In this document: positions 51,104-60,071 of the stretch, in pieces
Numbering within the stretch: the first letter of the stretch is position 1
Layout of the letters: the number at the start of each line of letters is the position of its first letter
Assembly (NCBI RefSeq): GCF_028290625.1
Contig: NZ_JAQGJM010000016.1
Span: forward strand, 22,293-86,292
Length of the DNA stretch: 64,000 nt
Reading direction: 5' to 3'
DNA from: Devosia sp.
Lineage (GTDB): Bacteria; Pseudomonadota; Alphaproteobacteria; Rhizobiales; Devosiaceae
Program-made: the position numbers and the translations under genes
The notes under the pieces: generated by a model
The model's database searches: none
What the model was told of the DNA's origin: nothing
Seen by the model: the letters and a program-made list of their open reading frames with translations, nothing else

Positions 51104-51976
51104 TCAGAGATAGGGTTTGAAGAAGGCCACGGTGGCGGCGACCATTTCGTCGACGGTTTCGACGCCGGTGGCGGAATTGAAGCCGTGGTCCATGGGGCGG
51201 ATCCAGAGTTCCTCGGGGCCGTCATGGGCGGCGATGAACTTTTCGCCGGTGCCGACCGGGATCGCCTCGTCATTCAGTCCCTCGGTGACAAAGAGCGGGC
51301 CTTTGTAGGCCACGATTTCTTCGAGTGGGTGAGTGGTGAGGATTTCCTCGAAATAGGGTTGCTTGAGGTAGAGCGAGAACCCCCAGGGCATGGGCAGTTC
51401 GAGCGGCGTAGCGCCGGTCTTGAGGCCGGCGGCGATCTTGTCGGCCCCGAGCAGCGTGGCGAAGGTCACTTCGGGCTCGCCGACGGCGGCCCAGAGGGCG
51501 GTAGCGACCGGAATGCCGGTGCGGCCGGCAATAGCGCTGGCGACGAGGCCGCCCTGGCTCCAGCCGATCACGGCGATCTTGCTGCCATCGACGCGCGGAT
51601 CGGCCTTGAGGAAGGCGAGAGCGGCGGTCGCGGTGGCGATCTGGCCGGAATAGGTCATGTCGGCGAATTCGCCGCCGCTATCGCCCGAACCCGGGAAATC
51701 GATGCGCAGGCTGGCATAGCCGGCTTCGGCCAGCAAGCGGGCGGCGCGGGTGTAGATGCCTTCCTTGACCGCCGGTATTTCCAGTTCGTCGCGGGTGCCG
51801 CCGAAGCCATGCAGGAGCAGGACGACCGGTGCCGGATCGCCAGCGGGCACCGACAGGGTGCCGACGATATTGAGGCCGTCGACCGGGTAGTTGATAGTTT
51901 CTTCTGTCGTCTGTGCCTGCACGGAACTTACCATCAAACCAATTGCCACCATGGCGGGTATCAAGGCTTTGAACAT
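51104..51976 (-). CDS. Secreted alpha/beta hydrolase
   Basis: A 290-residue esterase/peptidase-like enzyme with signal peptide MFKALIPAMVAIGLMVSSVQ. The alpha/beta fold shows the oxyanion motif LLLHGFGGTRDELEIP (about residues 53-68), nucleophile elbow VIGWSQGGLVAS, Asp in LNDEAIPVGTGEKF and the final His in MDHGFNSATG. This places it among the Peptidase_S9/S33-like hydrolases. The substrate is unknown. Its location in the periplasm is inferred from the signal peptide. Confidence 0.88.
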   Translation of the reverse strand: MFKALIPAMVAIGLMVSSVQAQTTEETINYPVDGLNIVGTLSVPAGDPAPVVLLLHGFGGTRDELEIPAVKEGIYTRAARLLAEAGYASLRIDFPGSGDSGGEFADMTYSGQIATATAALAFLKADPRVDGSKIAVIGWSQGGLVASAIAGRTGIPVATALWAAVGEPEVTFATLLGADKIAAGLKTGATPLELPMPWGFSLYLKQPYFEEILTTHPLEEIVAYKGPLFVTEGLNDEAIPVGTGEKFIAAHDGPEELWIRPMDHGFNSATGVETVDEMVAATVAFFKPYL

Positions 51977-52064
51977 TGTTGCACCATCCCGTTTTTCGCG
52001 CCGTTTCGCCGCGCATGCCGAGAGTGTTCAACTAAATCAGTGGCTTGGCAACCGGTTCATCGTT

Positions 52065-52484
52065 CTAGGCGAGATGGGTGGCAATGGCCTGGGCCAGTTT
52101 GGCCAGTTCGGCGTCGTCGGCCTTCCCGCTGGCGTGGGGCGCCAGGGCCGTGCCTTCGTAGACCGGGATCAGGTGAAAATGCAGGTGGAACACGGTTTGA
52201 CCGGCGGGGGCTTCGTTGAACTGGGCGAGGCGCAGGCCGTCTGCGCCGGTAGCGGCAAGCAGGGCCTTGGCGATGCGCTGGACCAGCGGCATGACGGCGG
52301 CGAGGGCGGCTGGATCGGCGTCGAGCAGGTTGCGGGAGGTGGCCTTGGGAATGACCAGGAGGTGGCCGCGAGACTGGGGGAAGATGTCCATCATCACGAG
52401 AGCAGCATCGTCCTCATAGACCTTGTGAGCCGGAATTTCGCCGCGGAGGATTTTGCCGAAGATGTTGGAGGGGTCGTAGGTCAT
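52065..52484 (-). CDS. HIT-family protein (HinT-like hydrolase)
   Basis: A 139-residue nucleoside phosphoramidase-type protein. NIFGKILRGEIPAHKVYEDD (residues 8-27), FPQSRGHLLVIPKATSRNLL, and the histidine triad HLHFHLIPVY (about residues 100-109) define the family. Members hydrolyse AMP-lysine-type conjugates. It is eight bases or so away from no partner; the desaturase gene upstream on the same strand lies 26 bases away, so they may be co-transcribed. Confidence 0.93.
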   Translation of the reverse strand: MTYDPSNIFGKILRGEIPAHKVYEDDAALVMMDIFPQSRGHLLVIPKATSRNLLDADPAALAAVMPLVQRIAKALLAATGADGLRLAQFNEAPAGQTVFHLHFHLIPVYEGTALAPHASGKADDAELAKLAQAIATHLA

Positions 52485-52510
52485 GATTCTCTCGCGGAGT
52501 GGGGGAGCGC

Positions 52511-53635
52511 CTATTCGGCGGGTTTTAATTCGTCGGCCGCCGGCTTCTGGAAATAGCGAAAGCGGAAATAGTTGAGGAAAGCCAGGCCGGTGAGGGTGAC
52601 GGGAACGTATTTGAAGCCGCGGCGGATGAAGAACAGGGCGATGGACACTGCGGTGGCTGCGCTCATGGCGCCCTTGCCCATGGGGGAGGTGAAAGAGGAC
52701 GGGACCACGTGGCGGTAGAGCAGGGCGTCGGAGCGATAATAATCGCGGGCGCGCAGGGCAAAGGCGCGCTTGGAGGCGGAATAATCCTTGAGTTCGGCCA
52801 TGCCCATATCGCCGTGGAACTCGACTTCGGAGCCCAGGGCCCACACTTCGGGCGGGGCGAGGCGGGCTTTGCCGAGATCGGTGAACAGGTCGATCAGGTC
52901 GGTGAAGGTGACGTAGTTGGCATTCCAGGCGTCTTCGGATTTGGCGCCGTGGGCGAGAATGAGGACGTCGGCGCGCTCGAGCTTTTCGCGCATGGCGGCG
53001 TAGTTGCCAGGTGCGAAATCAATGCCGGACTTGGCGGTTTCGACAATGCCGCCGGCCTTCTGCAATTTTTCCACCATGGCCGAGCCAAAGGCGCCGCTGG
53101 CACCGGTGACCAGGAAATGACGGCCCTTGATCTGGCATGACGTGCCGGCGATCAGGTCGAAAATGTTGGTGAAGGACGAGAAGAAGTTGTGCGGATAGAC
53201 ATGGTGCATGGCGTGGTAATTGTTATCCACCCAGAGCAGCCCCTGCTGGCCGCCGACGCGGGCCATCGACATGTGGTTGTAGTCTAGGCCTTCTTCCTTG
53301 AGCGTCATGCCCAGCATGATGGTGCGGATAACAACGACCACCACGATGGGCGGCCAGGGGAAAATAGTCAGGAAGATCAGCGTGCCCAGGATCGAGGTCA
53401 GGTATTCGGGCAGGATGTGGAACCAGATATTGGCTCGCGCATAGGCCGGGTTGATCTGCATATCGAGGCCGAGGAACTTGTGATGCACCCAATGCCAGGA
53501 CGAGAAGGTGCGCAGCAATTGGAAACGCGAGCTCTCCCAGCGGTGGAGAACCCAATGCAGGGCGTCGAAGAGGGCCGTCGAAACGACGAAGGCCAAAATG
53601 GCTTGGAGCGCGAACGCGATTATGTCCCAGATCAT
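52511..53635 (-). CDS. Fusion of sterol desaturase/fatty acid hydroxylase-like domain and short-chain dehydrogenase domain
   Basis: A 374-residue two-domain protein. The first 165 residues are a membrane domain with His clusters expected for a di-iron site: LHWVLHRWES, WHWVHHKFLG, LDYNHMSMA and NNYHAMHHVYPH. From about residue 170 an SDR-like Rossmann domain begins with LVTGASGAFGSAMVEKLQ, then DVLILAHGAKSEDAWNANY and the catalytic-type DYSASKRAFALRARDY (YxASK). A final hydrophobic helix and basic tail follow. Such a fusion would couple hydroxylation or desaturation of a lipid to redox of the product; the substrate is unknown. Confidence 0.87.
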   Translation of the reverse strand: MIWDIIAFALQAILAFVVSTALFDALHWVLHRWESSRFQLLRTFSSWHWVHHKFLGLDMQINPAYARANIWFHILPEYLTSILGTLIFLTIFPWPPIVVVVVIRTIMLGMTLKEEGLDYNHMSMARVGGQQGLLWVDNNYHAMHHVYPHNFFSSFTNIFDLIAGTSCQIKGRHFLVTGASGAFGSAMVEKLQKAGGIVETAKSGIDFAPGNYAAMREKLERADVLILAHGAKSEDAWNANYVTFTDLIDLFTDLGKARLAPPEVWALGSEVEFHGDMGMAELKDYSASKRAFALRARDYYRSDALLYRHVVPSSFTSPMGKGAMSAATAVSIALFFIRRGFKYVPVTLTGLAFLNYFRFRYFQKPAADELKPAE

Positions 53636-53697
53636 GGGATTTAGATAAGGCCGATGGGGGGCGGAGGGAAGGGGGCACGGTGCCACGGGAGCCTTTC

Positions 53698-53822
53698 ACT
53701 CTCCCTTTGGGGGAGAGGTCGGCGCGTAGCGACGGGTGAGGGGGCCTTTGCTGGTTGAGGCGCGTGGAGAAGGCCCCCTCACCCGACCCAAGAGGGTCGA
53801 CCTCTCCCCCGCAGGGAGAGGT
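53698..53822. repeat. Long palindrome CTCTCCC...GGGAGAG with inner GGGTGAGGGGGCC arms (family R6)
   Basis: Left arm CTCTCCCTTTGGGGGAGAGG, then GGGTGAGGGGGCC; right arm GGCCCCCTCACCC, then GACCTCTCCCCCGCAGGGAG. The arms are about 50 bases, the centre about 20. The outer half resembles the 18268-18290 hairpin and parts of 29990-30150. It lies at the 3' end of the FemAB-like gene and may help termination. Confidence 0.8.
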
Positions 53823-53831
53823 GAAGAGAGC

Positions 53832-55007
53832 CTACTTGTCCGTCCGCTCGCCCTTCCGGAACGGCGTGTATTGATCGAGCATTTCCTGTTGGTGTTCGAC
53901 CGAGACGCGTTCCTGTTCGAGGAAGTCGGCGACGGCGGCGCGCAGGCCCGGATGGGCGATCCAGTGGACCGAATAGGTGCTGGCGGGGGCATAGCCGCGC
54001 GCCAGCTTGTGTTCGCCCTGGGCGCCGGCCTCGACGACCTTCAGCTTGTGCTGGATGGCGAAATCGATGGCCTGATAGTAGCAGAGCTCGAAATGCAGGA
54101 ATGGCACTTCGCGAATAGCGCCCCAGTTACGGCCGAAAATGCGGTCGGAGCCAAGGAAGTTGATGGCGCCCGCAATCGGCGTGTCGCCGTCATAGGCCAG
54201 CATCAGCACGATGCGGTCGGCCATGGTCTGGTTCAACAGGGAAAAGAATTTGCGGTTGAGGTAGGGGCGGCCCCATTTGCGGGCGCCGGTGTCCTCGTAG
54301 AAATCGTAGAAGGCGTCCCAATGGTGCTCCATCAGGTCGCTTCCGGTCAGCCATTTGACGGTGATGCCATCGGCCAGCGCGTCGCGACGCTCGCGGCGGA
54401 TGGTCTTGCGCTTGCGCGAGGAGAGGGTTTCGAGGAAATCGTCGAAGGTCGCAAAACCCTCATTGTGCCAGTGGAACTGGGTATCGACGCGCTTGAGCCA
54501 GCCGTCCGCCTCGATCAGGTCGGCCTCGGCCTCGGGCACGAAGGTGGCGTGCACGGAGGAGGCGTCGCGCTGGATCGCCAGTTGCTGGGCGGCGGCGAGC
54601 AGGGCGGCTTCGATATTGGCGTCGCCCGAGGGCACCAGCAGCTTTGGCGCGGTGGCGGGCGTGAACGGCACCGAGCATTGCAGCTTGGGATAGTAGGAGC
54701 CGCCAGCGCGTTCCAGCGCATTGGCCCAGCCGTGGTCGAAGACGTATTCGCCCATGGAATGGGATTTGAGGAATAGTGGCATCAGGCCGATCGGCTTGCC
54801 GTCGGCGTCATCGATGGTGATGTGCTGGGGTTGCCAGCCGGTTTTTCCGGTGGCGCAGCCGGATTGTTCGAGGGCGAGGAAAAAGGCGTGGTCGAGGAAG
54901 GGGTTGTCGGGCTTGCCGGCGGTGGATGGCACGAGACTGTTCCAGACCGCGGCGGGGATGGCCGCCGTGGTCGCATGGATCGTCGCCGTAAACGTATTAT
55001 TGGGCAA
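53832..55007 (-). CDS. FemAB-like N-acyltransferase (DUF482/PF04339 type)
   Basis: A protein of about 390 residues of the GNAT-fold FemAB-like family. Features are NPFLDHAFFLALEQSGCAT, the DDADGKPIGLMPLFLKSHSM stretch, YYPKLQCSVPFTPATAPKLL, SSRKRKTIRRERRDAL and HFELCYYQAIDFAIQHKLKV plus VEAGAQGEHKLARGY, in the family order. Members are annotated as peptidogalycan-type acyltransferases but are poorly studied. The start is unclear: family-like sequence begins at the TTG at 55007, which overlaps the GDPD stop; an ATG at 55061 would overlap that gene by 65 bases. Confidence 0.8.
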   Translation of the reverse strand: MPNNTFTATIHATTAAIPAAVWNSLVPSTAGKPDNPFLDHAFFLALEQSGCATGKTGWQPQHITIDDADGKPIGLMPLFLKSHSMGEYVFDHGWANALERAGGSYYPKLQCSVPFTPATAPKLLVPSGDANIEAALLAAAQQLAIQRDASSVHATFVPEAEADLIEADGWLKRVDTQFHWHNEGFATFDDFLETLSSRKRKTIRRERRDALADGITVKWLTGSDLMEHHWDAFYDFYEDTGARKWGRPYLNRKFFSLLNQTMADRIVLMLAYDGDTPIAGAINFLGSDRIFGRNWGAIREVPFLHFELCYYQAIDFAIQHKLKVVEAGAQGEHKLARGYAPASTYSVHWIAHPGLRAAVADFLEQERVSVEHQQEMLDQYTPFRKGERTDK

Positions 55008-55758
55008 GTTCGGGATCGAACCCTTCGAAAACAATCTGGTCAATGTAAGGGGCAGCCGCATCGGCTTCAACCTTACTGCGAATGGTCCAGGCGGTCACGG
55101 GTTTGCCGAGCGCTCGCCAGAACTTGATTGCCGGTAGCTCCAGCGCGTCCTTGTCGCAAGAGATGAAATCGAACTGGGTTTCGTGCCAGTGCAGCAGGTG
55201 GCGCAGGGTGTAGCGCTGGTCGTCGGTGAGGTAGGCGTCCCACTCATTGGGCTCGTAGTCATAGGTGATGATGCCGCGCGGGCCGGTGAAGCCGAACTGG
55301 CGGATCTGGGTGAGCAAGTTCGGATCGAAGGATTCGATCGTCACCGGGCCTTCGTAGGATTTCAGCAGTTCAGCGGCGGCGCGGGCGAGAAGCTGGGTGC
55401 CAGCGACGTCGCGCTGATATTTGAGCTCAATCTGCAGCAGGGTGCGGCCGCGGACCTGGGTGAGGAAATCGGTGAAGCGCTGGGGGCAATTGCCGGCGGC
55501 ACTGCCGAGCAGCGGCGTGCTGGTGAGTTCGGCGCTGGAAATGGCCGAGACTGGGCCTGTCTTGCCGGTGAGGCGTTCCAGATCATCGTCATGGAAAACG
55601 ACGGGGACGCCATCGCTGGTTAGTTGCAGGTCGCATTCGATGGCGAAATTGCCGGCAATGGCGGCTTCGAAGGCGGCGGCGCTGTTCTCGATGATGCCGG
55701 CAGCGCGATTATGCAGGCCGCGATGGGCAATGGGGCGGGAAAAAAGTGCGGTGGTCAT
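54997..55758 (-). CDS. Glycerophosphodiester phosphodiesterase
   Basis: Cleaves glycerophosphodiesters to glycerol-3-phosphate and alcohol. The 253-residue TIM-barrel product has the active-site residues of GDPDs: IAHRGLHNRAAGIIENSAAA (residues 10-29), CDLQLTSDGVPVVFHDDDLE (with Glu/Asp/His ligands), and LLQIELK. It has no signal peptide, so it acts in the cytosol. RBS AGGAGGT is perfect, five bases before the ATG. It leads a pair with the FemAB-like gene. Confidence 0.93.
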   Translation of the reverse strand: MTTALFSRPIAHRGLHNRAAGIIENSAAAFEAAIAGNFAIECDLQLTSDGVPVVFHDDDLERLTGKTGPVSAISSAELTSTPLLGSAAGNCPQRFTDFLTQVRGRTLLQIELKYQRDVAGTQLLARAAAELLKSYEGPVTIESFDPNLLTQIRQFGFTGPRGIITYDYEPNEWDAYLTDDQRYTLRHLLHWHETQFDFISCDKDALELPAIKFWRALGKPVTAWTIRSKVEADAAAPYIDQIVFEGFDPELAQ

Positions 55759-55843
55759 GGAGGACCTCCTGAATGGGGAAGGGGTCTCGTGTGGCAGGGG
55801 AATGTGACGGGGGTGTAACAGCAACATCCCGATTTCGGCTCTA

Positions 55844-55957
55844 CCACGGAGTCATTCCCGCGCAGGCGGGAACCTCGGTTTGTTGGGCTGGCGAAGGGAA
55901 ACGGAGGTTCCCGCCTGCGCGGGAATGACCCGGTGGGTGGTGGGAATCACTCCGTGG
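55844..55957. repeat. Full copy of the TCATTCCCGC palindrome (R3)
   Basis: GTCATTCCCGCGCAGGCGGG plus AACCT (55851-55875) pairs with AGGTTCCCGCCTGCGCGGGA plus ATGAC (to 55929). Outer arms CCACGGAGT (55844) and ACTCCGTGG (55949) extend the palindrome. It lies between RidA and GDPD. Related shorter copies lie at 15446-15495 and possibly 9465-9530. Confidence 0.85.
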
Positions 55958-55966
55958 TGGCTGGTG

Positions 55967-56431
55967 TCAGCCCTCGACTTCAAACACCGCGTCGATCTCA
56001 ACCGCCGCGCCAAACGGAAGTGCCACGACGCCAAACGCAGCGCGGGCGTGTTTGCCTTTGTCGCCCAGGACGCCGACCAAAAGGTTTGAAGCGCCGTTGG
56101 CGACCAGGTGCTGTTCGAAGAATTCCGGGTCGGATGCTACGAGAACCGTCAGCTTGAGCACTTGCTTGATGTCTTCCAGGCGAAAGCCGCCGATGTGGAC
56201 GACCTGCGCCAGGATATTGACCGCGCAGAGTTCGGCGGCGTTACCGCCTTGCACGACGTTCATGTTGTCGCCGAGGCGGCCGGTGATGACGCCGGCTTCG
56301 CTGCTGGAAATCTGGCCGGAGACATAGATGATGTTGCCAGCGCGGGTGACCGGCACGTAGCTGGCGACGGGAGGCCGGGGGGCGGGGAGTTCGTAGCCGT
56401 ATTCTCGGAGCTTTTCGATCGGGCTGGTCAT
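55967..56431 (-). CDS. RidA/YjgF family protein
   Basis: A 154-residue protein of the enamine/imine deaminase superfamily. [20 protein letters not shown] near residues 25-44, [20 protein letters not shown] and [20 protein letters not shown] are typical of the 150-residue RidA branch found in alphaproteobacteria. The canonical catalytic Arg (in NARTARAAV...) is here [18 protein letters not shown], with an Arg kept. Function in removing reactive enamines is inferred. It overlaps dinB by four bases, so the two are co-transcribed. Confidence 0.9.
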   Translation of the reverse strand: MTSPIEKLREYGYELPAPRPPVASYVPVTRAGNIIYVSGQISSSEAGVITGRLGDNMNVVQGGNAAELCAVNILAQVVHIGGFRLEDIKQVLKLTVLVASDPEFFEQHLVANGASNLLVGVLGDKGKHARAAFGVVALPFGAAVEIDAVFEVEG

Positions 56432-57783
56432 CGCGTCTTACCTTGCGTTTGGTCGGGGTCGGACACGTCTAAAGCGTGTTCCGGACTGGTATCGGCCTCG
56501 GCCGGATCGAGCACCGGCTTGAGCTTGTATAGCTTGCCGCGCACCACGGCGTCACGCCCGAACCGGGTGCGGACGCGATCCATGGCGCGCTCGGCTGCCG
56601 CCTTGCGGGCGATCGCCGGTTCCAGCAAATCGGCCGGATCGGTGCCATCGGCGGTATCGATACCCGAAACGCCGATTCCAATCAGCCGGAAAGCAGTGCC
56701 GTCGATCTCGCGAGCCAGCAATTGCAGGCCGGCCTCGTAGATGACATTGGCCAACTGCGTCGGGATCATCAGATGGCGGGCGCGGGTGCGCAAGCGGAAA
56801 CCGGCGGATTTGAGCTTCAGCGTCACCGTGTCGCCGACAATGTTCTTGGCTTTGAGGCGCTCGGACAGGCGCTCGGTGACTTGCAGCAGTTCGGTGGAAA
56901 GGGCTTCGAGCGTGCTGATATCGGTATTGAAGGTGGTTTCGGAGGAGACGGTCTTCATCTCGCCGTCACTGGAAATGCGGCGGCTGTCCTGGCCGCGCGA
57001 CAGGCGAGCGAGGCGCGCGCCCATTTCACCATAGCGGCGCATCAGGTTTTCCGGCGGCTCCTCCTGAAGTTGGCCGATGGTGACGAGGCCATCCTTGCGT
57101 AGGGTTTCGGTGAACACCTTGCCGACGCCGTAAATCATGCTGATCGGCTTGGGGGCCAGGAAACCGAGGGTTTCGGCGGCGCCGATGACGGCGAAACCGC
57201 GCGGCTTGTCGAGGTCGGAGGCCAGCTTGGCGAGGAACTTGTTATGGCTGAGGCCCACCGAGATGGTGACGCCGACATCGCTGGCAATGGCCTTGGCGAA
57301 GCGTGCCAGCACCACAGCCGGCGGGGCCTTGTGCAGCGCCTGGGTGCCGGTGAGGTCGAGGAAGGCCTCATCGATCGAGATGGGTTGGACTAGCGGCGTC
57401 AGCGCATCCATATAGGTGCGAATCTGGCGGCTGACGTCGACATATTTGGCCATGTTGGGCTTGATGATGACGGCATCGGGGCACAGCTTGCGGGCCTGGA
57501 ACATCGGCATGGCGGAGCGGACGCCGGACTGGCGGGCGATATAGCAGCAGGTGGAGACGACGCCGCGCGTGCCGCCGCCGATGATCAGCGGCTTGTCGCG
57601 GAGGCTCGGGTCGTCACGCTTTTCGACGGAGGCATAGAAGGCGTCGCAATCGACGTGGGCGATGGAGAGCGAGAACAGCTCGTCATGGCTGCGAATGCGC
57701 GGCGAGCCGCAGGCCGGGCAGCGCGCCGGGGCAGCGGCAGCGTGGCCGCTCTCCAGGCAGTCGCGGCAGAGCCAGGGTTCCAT
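56428..57783 (-). CDS. dinB: DNA polymerase IV with N-terminal Cys-rich segment
   Basis: Y-family translesion polymerase. The 451-residue product has the palm motif [20 protein letters not shown] (residues 43-62), [20 protein letters not shown], the catalytic [11 protein letters not shown], the helix-hairpin-helix [14 protein letters not shown], and the little-finger domain. The first 30 residues carry CRDCLESG...[10 protein letters not shown], a four-Cys putative zinc ribbon found in many rhizobial DinB copies but not in E. coli. The beta-clamp motif is not obvious at the C terminus. It leads the dinB-ridA unit. Confidence 0.93.
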   Translation of the reverse strand: MEPWLCRDCLESGHAAAAPARCPACGSPRIRSHDELFSLSIAHVDCDAFYASVEKRDDPSLRDKPLIIGGGTRGVVSTCCYIARQSGVRSAMPMFQARKLCPDAVIIKPNMAKYVDVSRQIRTYMDALTPLVQPISIDEAFLDLTGTQALHKAPPAVVLARFAKAIASDVGVTISVGLSHNKFLAKLASDLDKPRGFAVIGAAETLGFLAPKPISMIYGVGKVFTETLRKDGLVTIGQLQEEPPENLMRRYGEMGARLARLSRGQDSRRISSDGEMKTVSSETTFNTDISTLEALSTELLQVTERLSERLKAKNIVGDTVTLKLKSAGFRLRTRARHLMIPTQLANVIYEAGLQLLAREIDGTAFRLIGIGVSGIDTADGTDPADLLEPAIARKAAAERAMDRVRTRFGRDAVVRGKLYKLKPVLDPAEADTSPEHALDVSDPDQTQGKTR

Positions 57784-57870
57784 GGCTAGAGCCTTCCCCG
57801 ATTTGATTGCATCAAATCGCCGGCTCTAGCTTCTTGTTGCCGCAAGGTTCCCACTTTTTTGCGCCTTGCT

Positions 57871-58161
57871 TTATCCTGCCGGGTTCAGCTTGGCCCAGAC
57901 GCGCATGAATTGTTCCGGCGTGATCCCGGCATTTGCGCAGAGGGCGAGCAGAATCGATTCGTTTGAGGCAAAGTAGTCGATGAGACCAGAATTCAGTTGG
58001 GTGGACCCGACGGAAAGTCGAAGCGAAGCGGGATCGTAACCGACAAAATCCATGAAGCGCAGCAGTTCGTCGCTGTTTTCGGCCAAGTAGCCGAGACAAA
58101 GTTCAGCCAACTGCGTTGCATTGATTGAGACGGACTTCTGGATGGGCACCGGCAGGCTCAT
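57871..58161 (-). CDS. DUF3572 family protein
   Basis: A 96-residue alpha-helical protein. LAELCLGYLAENSDELLRFM, FVGYDPASLRL and SGLIDYFASNESILLALCAN plus GITPEQFMRVWAKL are the family features. The family is alphaproteobacterial and uncharacterised. Its gene is divergent from divK (87 bases between), an arrangement seen in other Hyphomicrobiales from memory, which suggests a link to cell-cycle control but does not prove it. Confidence 0.82.
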   Translation of the reverse strand: MSLPVPIQKSVSINATQLAELCLGYLAENSDELLRFMDFVGYDPASLRLSVGSTQLNSGLIDYFASNESILLALCANAGITPEQFMRVWAKLNPAG

Positions 58162-58248
58162 TTGGTGTTTTGTAAAGAGATTCAATGTTACCCGAGATAG
58201 GCGGCAAAACGAAGTGCCGCCAGCGCTGATAAGCGCAAGCGAGGACGA

Positions 58249-58620
58249 ATGCCCAAGACAGTCATGATCGTGGAAGACAACGAGCTCAACATGAAGCTCT
58301 TCAACGATCTGCTCGAATCGCGCGGCTATGCAGTGATCCAGACCCGCAATGGCATGGAGGCCCTGGATCTAGCGCGCGCGCATCGGCCCGATCTGATCCT
58401 GATGGACATCCAGCTGCCGGAGGTTTCTGGGCTGGTGGTGACCAAATGGCTCAAGGATGATGACGAGTTGGCTCACATTCCCGTTATCGCCGTCACCGCG
58501 TTTGCGATGAAGGGTGATGAGGAGCGGATTCTGCAAGGCGGTTGCGAGGGTTACATCAGCAAACCGATCTCCGTGCCTCACTTTTTGGAAACTATTGCCC
58601 GCTACATTGGGCCCGCTTGA
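58249..58620 (+). CDS. divK: Single-domain response regulator DivK
   Basis: A 123-residue receiver domain without output. The acidic pocket and phospho-acceptor are visible: VEDNELN (residues 8-14), [13 protein letters not shown] (Asp53), [11 protein letters not shown] and the final Lys in YISKPISV. Sequence and the pleD neighbour match DivK, which in Caulobacter is phosphorylated by PleC/DivJ and controls CtrA through DivL. It is 83 bases from pleD and co-oriented. Confidence 0.95.
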   Translation: MPKTVMIVEDNELNMKLFNDLLESRGYAVIQTRNGMEALDLARAHRPDLILMDIQLPEVSGLVVTKWLKDDDELAHIPVIAVTAFAMKGDEERILQGGCEGYISKPISVPHFLETIARYIGPA

Positions 58621-58703
58621 GAGACCCAGAAACGGCCTCTTGAGTTAAGCTGGACGCCTGTGGTGGACGCTACGGGCCCTTGCTGTATTTCCGGGGCTCG
58701 ACA

Positions 58704-60071
58704 TTGACCGCACGCGTACTGATCGTCGATGACATTCCGACCAATGTGCGGCTGCTGGAAGCGCGGCTGACGGCCGAATATTATGAAGTGGTCACCGCTT
58801 CATCGGGGCCGCAGGCGCTGGAAATCTGCAATAATTCCGACGTCGATATCGTGCTGCTGGACGTGATGATGCCGGACATGGACGGCTTCGAGGTCTGCCG
58901 GCGGCTGAAATCCAATCCCAAGACCCATCACGTCCCGGTGCTGATGATCACCGCGCTCGACCAGCCTTCCGACCGGGTCAAGGGCCTGGAAGTGGGCGCG
59001 GACGACTTCCTGACCAAGCCGGTCGATGACATGCAGTTGATGGCGCGCGTCAAAAGCCTGGTGCGGCTGAAGTCGCTGACCGACGAATTGCGCGCGCGGG
59101 CGTTGACCGGCCAGCAGATCGCCATCGAAGACGCGATGCGGGTGATGGACCAGATTACTACCACGGGTGGCGCCATCCTGATCGTAGATACCGATGCGCG
59201 CCATGCCGAGCGGATCAAGGGCTATCTTGGCGAGCACAAGGTGGACATTCTCACCCAGCCGGCCGATGCGGTGTTCCAGGTGACGGGCGCGCAGTATGAG
59301 CTGGCGCTGGTGTCGATGGCGCTGGACGATTTCGATCCGCTGCGGGTCTGCTCGCAGATCAGGACGCTGGAGCATACCCGCACCCTGCCCATCATCCTGA
59401 TGGCCGATGAGGGCGACAAGCCCCGCGTGGTGCGGGCGCTGGACCTTGGGGTCAACGATTTCATTTCGCGACCGGTTGAGCGCAACGAGCTGGCGGCCCG
59501 GGTACGCACGCAAATCCGGCGGCAGCGCTATGCGCTGGAACTGCGCCAGAGCGTCAGCAACACCATGGCGCTGGCCGTGACCGACGATATGACGGGGCTA
59601 TATAACCGGCGCTATTTCGACCGCCATCTGGGCGTGATGCTGGGCAAGGCGCAGGCGCAAGAGCGCGACATGGCGGTGATGCTGCTCGATATCGACCACT
59701 TCAAGAACGTCAACGACACCCATGGCCACGATATCGGCGATGCGGTGCTCAAGGAATTTTCCCTGCGGTTGAAGCGTAATATCCGCGGCGTCGACCTGGC
59801 CTGCCGGTTTGGCGGCGAGGAATTCGTGGTGCTGATGCCCGATACCGATTTCCGCCAGGCCGAAGCCGTTGCCGAGCGGGTGCGGGAAGCCGTCGCCGAT
59901 CGCGGCTTCGAAGTGGGCACGGCTCGGCCGCTGACGGTCACCGTATCGGTGGGTGTGACGCTGCAGGAAAGCCTGGCCGATACGCCCGAGACGCTGATCA
60001 AGCGGGCGGACGTGGCGCTGTATCGTGCCAAGCGCGAAGGCCGGAATCGAGTCGTGTTCGACGCGGCTTGA
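58704..60071 (+). CDS. pleD: Response regulator / diguanylate cyclase PleD
   Basis: Two receiver domains and a GGDEF output, 455 residues, making c-di-GMP when phosphorylated. The first receiver has LIVDDIPTNVRLLEARLTAE and LLDVMMPDMDGFEV (Asp53) with FLTKP. The second (about residues 150-285) is degenerate, with Asp replaced, as in Caulobacter PleD. The GGDEF part has DDMTGLYNRRYFDRHLGVML, RFGGEEFVVLMPD and the inhibitory RGVD five residues before GGEEF. I chose the TTG at 58704, preceded by CCGGGGC; the protein then begins TARVLIVDD, matching PleD from the first residues. Confidence 0.93.
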   Translation: MTARVLIVDDIPTNVRLLEARLTAEYYEVVTASSGPQALEICNNSDVDIVLLDVMMPDMDGFEVCRRLKSNPKTHHVPVLMITALDQPSDRVKGLEVGADDFLTKPVDDMQLMARVKSLVRLKSLTDELRARALTGQQIAIEDAMRVMDQITTTGGAILIVDTDARHAERIKGYLGEHKVDILTQPADAVFQVTGAQYELALVSMALDDFDPLRVCSQIRTLEHTRTLPIILMADEGDKPRVVRALDLGVNDFISRPVERNELAARVRTQIRRQRYALELRQSVSNTMALAVTDDMTGLYNRRYFDRHLGVMLGKAQAQERDMAVMLLDIDHFKNVNDTHGHDIGDAVLKEFSLRLKRNIRGVDLACRFGGEEFVVLMPDTDFRQAEAVAERVREAVADRGFEVGTARPLTVTVSVGVTLQESLADTPETLIKRADVALYRAKREGRNRVVFDAA

